Below are positions 1 through 7,229 of a stretch of 64,000 nt of DNA, piece by piece (position 1 is the first letter of the stretch; each line of letters starts with the position of its first letter). The position numbers were made by a program, and so were the translations under genes. Where the stretch lies: contig CAKZWF010000003.1 in NCBI GenBank assembly GCA_937921865.1, forward strand, positions 1 to 64,000, read 5' to 3'. Source of the DNA: an uncultured Pseudomonadales bacterium (GTDB taxonomy: Bacteria; Pseudomonadota; Gammaproteobacteria; Pseudomonadales; Azotimanducaceae). The notes beneath the pieces are model-generated. The model was not told where the DNA came from, did no database searches, and saw only the letters and a program-made list of their open reading frames with translations.

Positions 1-708
1 GGCTTCTTCAGTAATCTGCAGATGAGAGATATCCGGTGCAGCCGGCGCCGGTCGATCACTTGGCAGGGCGAGGTTCGCACCAACTTCTGCAACCTCAAAA
101 TCCAGCGGACCAACTTCGACCACAGCAGGTTCCGGACGGGATTCAAGTAGATCTTCACCTGCCGCGGCTATGGAAAAATCTGCCTCAGGGAGCATGACGA
201 CAACCGGCTCCACGGTGTCCGCCAGATCTGCTCCGAGCTCGGCAACCACAAAATCCGGCGCACTGATTTCCACTCGCTCCCCCGCTGCCTCGGCGGCTGC
301 TTTGTCTATTTCTTCGAGACTCAACAGCGTCAGCGCTGGTGATACCTGATCCGTGGTTGGGGCCGCAGCCGTTTCCGGGGCGGACGGTGACGGTGTAGTA
401 GTGACAGTTTCGGCAGAGTTCAATTCGGCCGCAGGTGCAGGAGCAGCCGCTTCTGGCGTATCAGCGGGCTTGGCCGGTGCCAGCGAATGGACTCTCAGCC
501 TGCCGCCCGCTTGTTTAAACAAAGCCTGATAGCGCGCGGCCATAGCCGCATCAACGGCTTTTTTCAGCACCACTGCAGCTCCTGAGAAGAGTTTCTCAGC
601 CTGCTCATCAGTCAGGTTCAGCGACTCCACGAGTCGGCGTTTGACCACCGCTCTGTGCTGTCCGTCCAGGACTTCGCCGCGGAATACCAGTTGGTATTTC
701 TCGTCCAT
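1..708 (-). CDS. Partial protein: N-terminal module plus degenerate repeats (3' end outside window)
   Basis: Reading leftwards from an ATG at 706-708 the frame stays open for 236 codons to the window edge, so the C-terminus is missing. Residues 1-70 (beginning MDEKYQLVFRGEVLDG) look like a compact module that I associate with the N-termini of gammaproteobacterial inner-membrane proteins of unknown function. Next comes an Ala/Pro/Thr-rich linker (about 75-125). After that are at least three degenerate repeats built on DF-[VSE]-[VI]-A-x-x-G-x-[DN]-L, followed by a PDISHLQI segment. No membrane helix is seen in the visible part. The 177 bp to lpp forms a divergent promoter region. Function is unknown, but the coding call is well supported by length and repeat structure. 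Confidence 0.75.
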   Translation of the reverse strand, partial: MDEKYQLVFRGEVLDGQHRAVVKRRLVESLNLTDEQAEKLFSGAAVVLKKAVDAAMAARYQALFKQAGGRLRVHSLAPAKPADTPEAAAPAPAAELNSAETVTTTPSPSAPETAAAPTTDQVSPALTLLSLEEIDKAAAEAAGERVEISAPDFVVAELGADLADTVEPVVVMLPEADFSIAAAGEDLLESRPEPAVVEVGPLDFEVAEVGANLALPSDRPAPAAPDISHLQITEEA

Positions 709-885
709 AGCCGCATTGTAGCGCAACGTCAAAGATCCACTGTTGCTTGTGTCTCACCAGACATCAGCAGGATCTCTCAAAACTCGCGGCAAAAAAGCGT
801 TGGAGAAGTTGGTGATTGCCAGTTCAAATTTTCGGCTGTTGTGGTACTGTTCGCGTGTTCTGTCAACCACAATGAGAGCGAACTA

Positions 886-1167
886 GTGAGAGCCTTAAAA
901 AACGTATTGTTAGCATTTGCCGTCACCGCCCTGTTCGCAGGGTGTGCAACCACAGAGCAGTTCAACGCGCTGCAAGCGCGCGTAACCGCGCTCGAAAGCC
1001 AGGTATCCAGCGCCGCTGACAGTGCGAGCGATGCCGCAGCAGCTGCCCAACAGGCTGGACGTGACGCCAACTCAGCCAAGGCCACCGCCGAGCGTGCTAT
1101 GGACGCCGCCACGGAAGCCAACGAAAGAGCTGAGCGCGTAGCCGATACCTGCTGCTCCAGGAAGTAA
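886..1167 (+). CDS. lpp: Lpp/OprI-like murein lipoprotein
   Basis: A 93-residue outer-membrane lipoprotein. A short signal peptide ends in the lipobox LFAGC, so the mature N-terminus would be a lipidated Cys. The rest is an Ala-rich heptad coiled coil (QARVTALESQVSS, then repeated A-x-x-A spacing) ending in CCSRK. The C-terminal Lys matches the residue that is linked to peptidoglycan in Lpp and OprI. The end ANERAERVADTCCSRK strongly recalls Pseudomonas OprI (ANERALRMLEKASRK). I chose the GTG at 886 because the longer in-frame opening from 655 would bury the signal peptide. The convergent neighbour is an L,D-transpeptidase, the enzyme class that makes this linkage. Two adjacent Cys near the C-terminus are unusual and could allow disulfide pairing. 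Confidence 0.85.
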   Translation: MRALKNVLLAFAVTALFAGCATTEQFNALQARVTALESQVSSAADSASDAAAAAQQAGRDANSAKATAERAMDAATEANERAERVADTCCSRK

Positions 1168-1175
1168 TCCTGATC

Positions 1176-1218
1176 ACCCCATCGGATTCTTCGGTGGGGT
1201 CCCTTAGCTTGCTAAGGG
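1176..1218. terminator. Two adjacent hairpins between convergent lpp and L,D-transpeptidase genes
   Basis: The first hairpin (1176-1200) pairs ACCCCA with TGGGGT and extends inward with wobble pairs to an ATTCT loop. The second (1201-1218) is a perfect 8-bp inverted repeat, CCCTTAGC/GCTAAGGG, with only TT between the arms. There is no long T-run, so intrinsic termination is likely but not textbook. Because the genes converge, it may work in both directions. Confidence 0.55.
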
Positions 1219-1231
1219 CAATTCGTACTGA

Positions 1232-2206
1232 CTAAAGGCTGACCGGAACCCCGGTCGGTCCCTGAAGCACTACTTCGACAAGTTGCCGGTCAACCGTGGC
1301 CAAATTTCTTTGTGCCGCCGATTCCACCAGTTCCAGCATTTGCGCCTTCTCTTCATCCGAAAAAGCATCATCTGAATAGAGATCGCGATGGCTCTCTACA
1401 TAGAGTCGATCCCCCCGCCAACCGACCTTGAACGGCTGATTGACGATATAGACCGGAAATCCGTTGGGTATCATTTCTGCCAACGTGGCGATATGGGGAT
1501 CATATAGTCGGATACATCCGTGACTGACCATCTGGCCGACGCCGAACGGTTTGTTAGTCCCATGGATGAAATACCCAGGTTCTGCCAGCTGAATCGCCAG
1601 ATTTCCCAACGGGTTATCCGGGCCCGCAGGCACCACCGGCGGCAGAATGTCACCGGCGGCCGCATGTTCCTCTCGCGCCGCAGCGGTAGGCGTCCAACTG
1701 GGATTTTCAATTCGACCCGTTACCCGGGTTTCAATCAGCGGCGTTGGAAAATCTGTCCGGCCAATGCCGACAGGATAGGTGATAACCCGGTTGCTGTCGG
1801 GCGGATAAAAGTACAGCCGATACTCGGCGATATTAATAACCAGACCACTACGCGGTGCGTCCGGCAGAATGTACTGCGTTGGCATCTTGATCACGGTGCC
1901 CTCACCTGGCAGCCAGGGGTCAACATCAGGATTGGCATCAATGAGTTCCTGAAAGCCAATTCCATACTTCTGCGCCACGGCAGCGAGCGTATCTTCATGC
2001 ACCAGACGGAGGCTGGTGACCGCGCCGACTACAGAGTCGCCGTTCTCCGGCAGGGTATAGGCAGCGGCAAACACGGTCGGGCTGCCGCCCAACAGGCTGA
2101 CCAGCAGTAAAACAGGCCACAGCAGTTGAGGGGCTTTTGAGCCAGTCGCGCAGAACGCAGCTGAACGGGAGTGGATAAAAAACACAGGCATCTGGTCCCA
2201 GTACAT
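1232..2206 (-). CDS. L,D-transpeptidase (ErfK/YbiS family) with LysM domain
   Basis: A 324-residue periplasmic enzyme. The hydrophobic signal sequence (about residues 27-48, ending VFAAA) is followed by a LysM-like segment (about 60-108, VHEDTLAAVAQKYG...IKMP) and a YkuD catalytic domain. That domain ends in the active-site motif SHGCIRL, with His229 and nucleophile Cys231. The family either crosslinks peptidoglycan 3-3 or attaches Lpp to it. Placement beside an lpp gene supports the Lpp-anchoring role, as I recall for the oprI locus of Pseudomonas. The start could be the ATG at 2206 or the one five codons later; neither affects the signal peptide. Confidence 0.9.
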   Translation of the reverse strand: MYWDQMPVFFIHSRSAAFCATGSKAPQLLWPVLLLVSLLGGSPTVFAAAYTLPENGDSVVGAVTSLRLVHEDTLAAVAQKYGIGFQELIDANPDVDPWLPGEGTVIKMPTQYILPDAPRSGLVINIAEYRLYFYPPDSNRVITYPVGIGRTDFPTPLIETRVTGRIENPSWTPTAAAREEHAAAGDILPPVVPAGPDNPLGNLAIQLAEPGYFIHGTNKPFGVGQMVSHGCIRLYDPHIATLAEMIPNGFPVYIVNQPFKVGWRGDRLYVESHRDLYSDDAFSDEEKAQMLELVESAAQRNLATVDRQLVEVVLQGPTGVPVSL

Positions 2207-2396
2207 CAGCGCCGGAGTTTAAACTACCCGGATGCAGACAGCACCCGACCACATCATGGTTATCATCAGCGGTTTCCGAGGAACCGGTCGAGAACCTGCA
2301 CCCATGCTCGCCGCGGCGTCGCGCTCATCGGCGTCTCAGAGGGCCGCTAGCGCCATCGCCGGCGAGGCGGTACATTAGCCGGCTAGACCAATTAGT

Positions 2397-2415
2397 CGGG
2401 ATGGAATAAATCCCG
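2397..2415. promoter_or_regulatory. Inverted repeat just upstream of the MaoC gene
   Basis: CGGGAT and ATCCCG form a 6-bp inverted repeat separated by 7 bases, ending 12 bases before the AAGGAG ribosome-binding site (2427-2432). It could be an operator or a leader hairpin that controls the hydratase gene starting at 2440. No T-run follows, so it is not a terminator. Confidence 0.35.
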
Positions 2416-2439
2416 ATTGGACACTTAAGGAGAATTTGA

Positions 2440-3276
2440 ATGCCGATTAATCCAGATGCGGTAGGCGCTGTCGGTACACCCCAGAAGAGAAGCTGGACGT
2501 CTAAGGATGCGCTACTTTATGCCGTTGGCGTTGGTGCCGGCACCGAAGAACTGCAGTTCACCACCGAAAATACCAAAGATACTGCACAGAAAGTGCTGCC
2601 AACTTTCGCTGTGATCATCGGCGGCGGCGGTGTCCCGATGGACAAAGTGGGTTCATTCAATCCAGCTTTGATGGTACACGGCGAACAAGGCATCGAACTG
2701 TTTGACGAGATCCCTGCCGACGGGGAAATCGAAAGCGTCGGCAAGGTCACCGGCATTTACGACAAAGGCTCAGCCGCCGTGCTGGAATTCGAGTCCACAT
2801 CAACCAACGTGGCCACCGGCAAACCGTTGCTGAAGACCAGCATGAGCCTGTTCTGCCGCGGTGAAGGCGGCTGGGGCGGCGATCGCGGGCCAACCGAAAA
2901 AGTCGTTTTCCCGGAGCGCGCGCCTGACAAGCAGGTCACCTACACCACCCGCGAAGACCAGGCCCTCACCTACCGCCTCTCGGGAGATCGAAATCCGCTG
3001 CACTCGGATCCTTCTTTCGCTGCCATGGGCGGATTCGAAAAGCCGATCCTGCATGGACTGTGCACCTGGGGTTTTACCGGACGGGCACTGCTCCACGCTC
3101 TGTGCGATGGCGATGTGAGCCGCTTCAAGAGCATGAAGAGCCGATTCTCCAAACCGGTCATTCCAGGCGACGAACTGACCGTGTCGATGTGGATCGATGG
3201 CCATACCGCGCTGTTCGCAACCACCAATCAGAACGGTGAAAAAGTGATCGACCAGGGCGTCTTCACCTTCGCGTGA
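2440..3276 (+). CDS. Double-hotdog MaoC-type enoyl-CoA hydratase 2
   Basis: A 278-residue cytoplasmic hydratase of the eukaryote-like hydratase-2 type. It would add water to trans-2-enoyl-CoA to give (3R)-hydroxyacyl-CoA. The N-terminal hotdog repeat (about 15-130) lacks a catalytic motif. The C-terminal repeat carries the hydratase-2 signature YRLSGDRNPLHSDPSFA (from about residue 180), with the catalytic Asp and His, followed by GFEKPILHGL. AAGGAG lies 7 bases before the ATG. A four-helix membrane protein follows after 7 bp. Likely in fatty-acid or steroid side-chain catabolism; the exact substrate is not visible. Confidence 0.9.
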   Translation: MPINPDAVGAVGTPQKRSWTSKDALLYAVGVGAGTEELQFTTENTKDTAQKVLPTFAVIIGGGGVPMDKVGSFNPALMVHGEQGIELFDEIPADGEIESVGKVTGIYDKGSAAVLEFESTSTNVATGKPLLKTSMSLFCRGEGGWGGDRGPTEKVVFPERAPDKQVTYTTREDQALTYRLSGDRNPLHSDPSFAAMGGFEKPILHGLCTWGFTGRALLHALCDGDVSRFKSMKSRFSKPVIPGDELTVSMWIDGHTALFATTNQNGEKVIDQGVFTFA

Positions 3277-3283
3277 GCAGCTC

Positions 3284-3676
3284 ATGAACTTTGTGCGAAT
3301 CCTTCTGGTGATTTTTGCCGGCGCTCTGAGCGTCGGCTTCACCGAAGTCTTCACCGGCGCGATCCTCGCGCTGGCACCCCTGGATCTGGATCTCACCTCC
3401 AACCTCTTCATCAGCGTGATCATCCCGGCGGTACTGCTGGTCCATCTGCTGATGTCACTGGTTTTCTGGAAGGCTTTCGAACCGAATCCGATTCGTAACC
3501 CGCTGATATTCATTGCCAGCCACGCAGGACTGCAGGCTCTGGAGCTGATTTCGTTTAAAAATCCCCTGAGTGACGTGGCGGCTTACGCGATCATCATCGT
3601 GCTGAGCGGACTTCTGGTCACCTGGGTATTCCGCCGCTATTTCTGGTGTGCGGCCTGCGCAAGAATCGGCAGCTGA
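3284..3676 (+). CDS. Small four-helix inner-membrane protein, unknown function
   Basis: A 130-residue very hydrophobic protein with about four membrane segments (near residues 5-28, 42-64, 74-90 and 97-117) and an aromatic/Cys-rich tail (RRYFWCAAC). I recognise no family. It starts 7 bp after the hydratase stop, so the two are probably cotranscribed. Nothing in the sequence links it directly to lipid metabolism. Confidence 0.65.
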   Translation: MNFVRILLVIFAGALSVGFTEVFTGAILALAPLDLDLTSNLFISVIIPAVLLVHLLMSLVFWKAFEPNPIRNPLIFIASHAGLQALELISFKNPLSDVAAYAIIIVLSGLLVTWVFRRYFWCAACARIGS

Positions 3677-3711
3677 ATGGCCGCTGAGGGCGGCTGCTGA
3701 GACAGCGGCTG

Positions 3712-5112
3712 CTAGGGAATCGGCCGCTGATTGAACCCAGCAATTCGCTCATAACCCGCACCTGCGCGGAATAGGGTGCTTTCCTGCAATCTGCCCGCAA
3801 TCAGCTGGATGCTCTTCGGCAAACGACTCGCTGACAGACCAACGGGCAACGTCAGCGTTGGATGTCCGGAGTAGTCAAAAGGCGCAGTGAAGGTGAGAAA
3901 GTCAGCGCGGTCTGGATCCTGCAGAGAAACGTCACTCATCTCCAGCGTCGTCGGCGCCAGCGCCGGCATGTTCGGACAGATCAACAGATCTGTTTGCTCA
4001 AACAGCACATCCAGCTCAGCCCGGAATTGAATACGCAGCGCTTCCAGTGACTGGTAGCTCTCCGGCGTCACACTCAACCCCAGTTCGATGAGCGAACTCA
4101 ACACCGGTCCGTACTCAGATTTACGCGCCGGGTAATAATTCCGGTGCGCTCGGGCGCATTCGACCCCGGTTGTCAGTGCCCACTCATGAACCAGACGCTG
4201 ATGGGACTCCGGCATGGAGAATTCGGTGACCATCGCCCCGGCATCGGTATACACAGCTACCGCATCGCGAACCGCCTCAATCACCTCAGCATCCACCCCG
4301 GTTTCGACATACTGCCAGTCAACGCCAATACGCAGGCCTGCCAACGGCTGATCCAACGCGCTGGCATAGTTGGGCACCGGATCCGGCAAAGAGGTCGGAT
4401 CCAGCGGATCAGCCCCCGCCAGCACCTGCAGCAGGCGGGCCGCATCGGCTACGCTGCGGGTCATCGGGCCGATATGATCAAGAGACTCAGCGAGTGGGAA
4501 TGCACCGTGCCGGCTGACCCGACCGTAGCTGGCTTTCACACCCACCAGCCCACAGCTGGCAGAGGGAAATCGGATACTGCCACCGGTGTCCGAGCCCAAC
4601 GCGCCGTAGGCAAGGCCTGCTGACACAGCCACCCCGGAGCCGGACGACGATACCCCCGGCCAGTGATCCACATTCCAGGGATTGCGGGGCGCATCAAGAT
4701 CCGGGTGATGTACACCAAAGGCACCTTCAGTAAGCTGAGTCTTGCCGATCAGCACCGCACCGGCATCACGCAGTCTTCTGACCGCAGTCGCATCTTCGTC
4801 TGGAATGAAATCACGCATCACCGTGGTGCCACTGGCGGTCGCAAAACCGCGGGTGTAAAGCAGGTCCTTAATCGCGATCGGTACGCCATGCAGTGGACCC
4901 AGCGGAGCACCTTCGGTCCGCGCCTGATCCAACCGGGTCGCACTGTCCAATGCGGAATCCGCCAGAACCATCACATAGGCATGTAACTCCGGATTCAGTT
5001 TGCCGATCCGTTCCAGCATTGCCTGGGTGACCTGTACCGAAGACAGTTCACCACTCTTGATTCGTGCGCAGACCTCGCCCAGGCTGCTGTAGATCAGTTC
5101 ACTCACCGACAC
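3712..5112 (-). CDS. Amidase signature-family enzyme
   Basis: A 466-residue amidase. The Ser-cisSer-Lys triad is visible: Lys82 in IAIKDLL, the Ser-rich cis-Ser loop around 155-157 (VSSSGSG), and nucleophile Ser179 in GSDTGGSIR. The family hydrolyses amides ranging from small aliphatic amides to Glu-tRNA(Gln), but no GatB or GatC neighbour is present, so a catabolic amidase is more likely than GatA. It lies 18 bp downstream of a FAD-linked dehydrogenase on the same strand, which suggests a two-gene operon in which amide cleavage may feed an acid to the oxidase. Substrate unknown. Confidence 0.85.
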   Translation of the reverse strand: MSVSELIYSSLGEVCARIKSGELSSVQVTQAMLERIGKLNPELHAYVMVLADSALDSATRLDQARTEGAPLGPLHGVPIAIKDLLYTRGFATASGTTVMRDFIPDEDATAVRRLRDAGAVLIGKTQLTEGAFGVHHPDLDAPRNPWNVDHWPGVSSSGSGVAVSAGLAYGALGSDTGGSIRFPSASCGLVGVKASYGRVSRHGAFPLAESLDHIGPMTRSVADAARLLQVLAGADPLDPTSLPDPVPNYASALDQPLAGLRIGVDWQYVETGVDAEVIEAVRDAVAVYTDAGAMVTEFSMPESHQRLVHEWALTTGVECARAHRNYYPARKSEYGPVLSSLIELGLSVTPESYQSLEALRIQFRAELDVLFEQTDLLICPNMPALAPTTLEMSDVSLQDPDRADFLTFTAPFDYSGHPTLTLPVGLSASRLPKSIQLIAGRLQESTLFRAGAGYERIAGFNQRPIP

Positions 5113-5130
5113 CTCTGCATCTGGACAGTT

Positions 5131-6519
5131 TCAGCTGGCGACATCAAAAATCTTACCTGGGTTAAGAATGGCATTCGGGTCCAGTGCTTGTTTCAGAGTC
5201 CGCATCAGCTGCACCTCTGACGGACTGCGACTGACGTCGAGATAGGGTTTCTTTTCAAGCCCAACGCCGTGCTCTGCGGAAACCGAACCTGCAATCGCGC
5301 GCAGCGGTTCATAAACACTCTGCTCAACTCGCTCGCGATGTTCTGCCCCGCCAGCACCGACCGAAATCACCAGGTGCAGATTACCGTCACCCATGTGGCC
5401 AAACGTAAAATTGCGGACTGTTCCGTAATGTTGGGCCAGCCGGTTGTTGACCTCTTCCAGATAAGCCTCCATCCGCGAGATCCTCATACTGACATCGAAG
5501 GTAAAGACAGGCGCAAACTGAAAACACTGTTCAACATCATCGCGCATCCCCCACAGCTGCAGCCGCTGCGCTTCAGATGACGCCAGCACCGCATCAACAA
5601 TCATGCCTTCGTCCAGCGCCTGCGCAAGCGCTGCTTCAACCTGGATATCGTCCGCGCCCATAGCTTCGACCAGGACATAGTAGGGATAATCCTGACTCAA
5701 CGGCGGCTGACTGCGCGCCGGTGGTGAGGTGACCAGGGTATAGAAGTTATTCCACATAACCTCGAACGCCGACAGGGTACCGCCGAGGGCTGCATCCATG
5801 TGCTTTAAGAACCTGGCGAGTTTGGAAAATTCGTCTGTGGCAATGAACAAAGTAGGTTGAGAAACCGGCTGCTCCCGAAGCCTCAGCACGGCTCGGGTCA
5901 CAACGCCCAGGCTGCCCTCAGAACCTATGAACAGCTGTTTCAAATCGTAACCGGCATTGTTCTTGATCATCTGATTCATCGAAGACACCACGGTGCCGTC
6001 AGCCAGCACTGCTTCAAGCCCCAGCACCATGTCGCGAGTCATGCCATAACGGACAACCCGATTGCCCCCTGCGTTGGTAGAGATGTTGCCGCCTATTGTG
6101 CAGCTGCCTCGACCACCCAGATCCAGAGGGAACATCAGTCCATGTTCCTGCGCATTCTCCTGAATGGTCTGGAGAATCACCCCACTCTGCACTGTCATCG
6201 TTCGATCGAGCGGGTTGATCTCTTCAATCGCGTTCAGCCGCTCGAGCGAAAGCGCCACATCATCGGGCCCAGTGATCGCGCTTTCGACCAAGCCGGTCAA
6301 TCCGCCATGAGCGACCACGCTTTGCCGATACCCGTTGCAGATCGCCAATGCTTCAGACACCTGCTGCGTCGTTCGCGGGCGCAGCAGGGCTTTGGCCTTG
6401 ATCGTATCTGACCGCCAGATGCCTGCCGCTCGCTCATGCACAGCCTCACCGGTGAGCACGCAGTCTTCGCCAAGAGCCGCCGTCAGGGCCGCCACCACAT
6501 CCTGTTCTACAGCCGTCAT
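5131..6519 (-). CDS. FAD-linked 2-hydroxyacid dehydrogenase (GlcD/D2HGDH/DLD type)
   Basis: A 462-residue flavoprotein. The PCMH-type FAD-binding domain (about 30-215) includes GGRGSCTIGGNISTNAGGNR and RYGMTRDMVLGLE. The C-terminal FAD-oxidase domain ends with HMGDGNLHL and AEHGVGLEK, the metal- and substrate-binding motifs of D-2-hydroxyglutarate/D-lactate dehydrogenases. Electrons would pass to quinone or an electron-transfer flavoprotein. I take the ATG at 6519 rather than the longer opening at 6582, because the first 21 residues do not resemble the family. The upstream gene is divergent. Which D-2-hydroxyacid is used cannot be read from the sequence. Confidence 0.88.
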   Translation of the reverse strand: MTAVEQDVVAALTAALGEDCVLTGEAVHERAAGIWRSDTIKAKALLRPRTTQQVSEALAICNGYRQSVVAHGGLTGLVESAITGPDDVALSLERLNAIEEINPLDRTMTVQSGVILQTIQENAQEHGLMFPLDLGGRGSCTIGGNISTNAGGNRVVRYGMTRDMVLGLEAVLADGTVVSSMNQMIKNNAGYDLKQLFIGSEGSLGVVTRAVLRLREQPVSQPTLFIATDEFSKLARFLKHMDAALGGTLSAFEVMWNNFYTLVTSPPARSQPPLSQDYPYYVLVEAMGADDIQVEAALAQALDEGMIVDAVLASSEAQRLQLWGMRDDVEQCFQFAPVFTFDVSMRISRMEAYLEEVNNRLAQHYGTVRNFTFGHMGDGNLHLVISVGAGGAEHRERVEQSVYEPLRAIAGSVSAEHGVGLEKKPYLDVSRSPSEVQLMRTLKQALDPNAILNPGKIFDVAS

Positions 6520-6596
6520 AGGCTTACCCGCTATTTTGACCTTTGCCGAAAGCTTACCGCAGAATGCGCTGGCATTGACCAACTCCGGAGCTGAAC

Positions 6597-7193
6597 ATCA
6601 CCAAGCGTACGTCGCCGCAGACCTTCGACAAGGCCTACTACGATCGCTACTACCGCGACCCCACTACCAGGGCCAGTTCACCCGCCAGCTGCAAACGCCA
6701 GGCCGGGTTTATTGCCGCCTATCTGCGCTATCTGGAGATCCCGGTTAAAACCATTCTCGATGCGGGTTGCGGCACCGGTATGCTGCTGAGGGCACTGTCC
6801 CGGGAAATCCCCAAAGCACAGCCGCAGGGCATGGAAGTCAGCCAATATCTTTGTGGTCGTTATGGCTGGAATCAGGGCTCAGTCTCCGAGCTTGCGCTGG
6901 AGGCACCGGTGGATCTGCTGATCTGCAACGACGTGCTGGGTTACCTGGACGATGCCGATTGTCAGCAGGCACTGAGAAATCTGTCCAACGCCTGCGGCTA
7001 CGCACTGTATCTGGGTGTGCTGACGACAGAAGATCTTGCGTTATGTGACCCCGAGCGAACCGACAGCGCTCAGATAGACAGATCCGCGCACTGGTATCGA
7101 ACACGTTTGAACAAACACTTCACCAATGCTGGCGGCGGCCTGTGGCTCAAGAAGCCACTGGAGGTCACCCTGTGGAGCCTCGAACATCTTTAG
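6597..7193 (+). CDS. Class I SAM-dependent methyltransferase with no standard start codon
   Basis: The frame is open from 6579 (after a TGA at 6576-6578) to the stop at 7193. It encodes FDKAYYDRYYRDP..., then the SAM-binding motif ILDAGCGTG, the motif II-like DLLICNDVLGYL and a normal C-terminus. The first in-frame ATG (6780) follows the glycine motif immediately and would delete the N-terminal helices. No ATG, GTG or TTG lies between the stop and that point; only CTG (6591) and ATC (6597) are near a CCGGAG sequence (6585-6590). Either a rare start codon is used or a small indel has destroyed the original start. The boundary given is the ATC. Target unknown. Confidence 0.7.
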   Translation: MTKRTSPQTFDKAYYDRYYRDPTTRASSPASCKRQAGFIAAYLRYLEIPVKTILDAGCGTGMLLRALSREIPKAQPQGMEVSQYLCGRYGWNQGSVSELALEAPVDLLICNDVLGYLDDADCQQALRNLSNACGYALYLGVLTTEDLALCDPERTDSAQIDRSAHWYRTRLNKHFTNAGGGLWLKKPLEVTLWSLEHL

Positions 7194-7229
7194 CTACTCA
7201 GCCTGCGCCGAATACCGCGCAGGCAGCAG

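Noticed and set aside
655..885. In-frame extension upstream of the lpp signal peptide
   Set aside because: It overlaps the start of the divergent gene and would bury the signal peptide; the GTG at 886 gives a normal lipoprotein.
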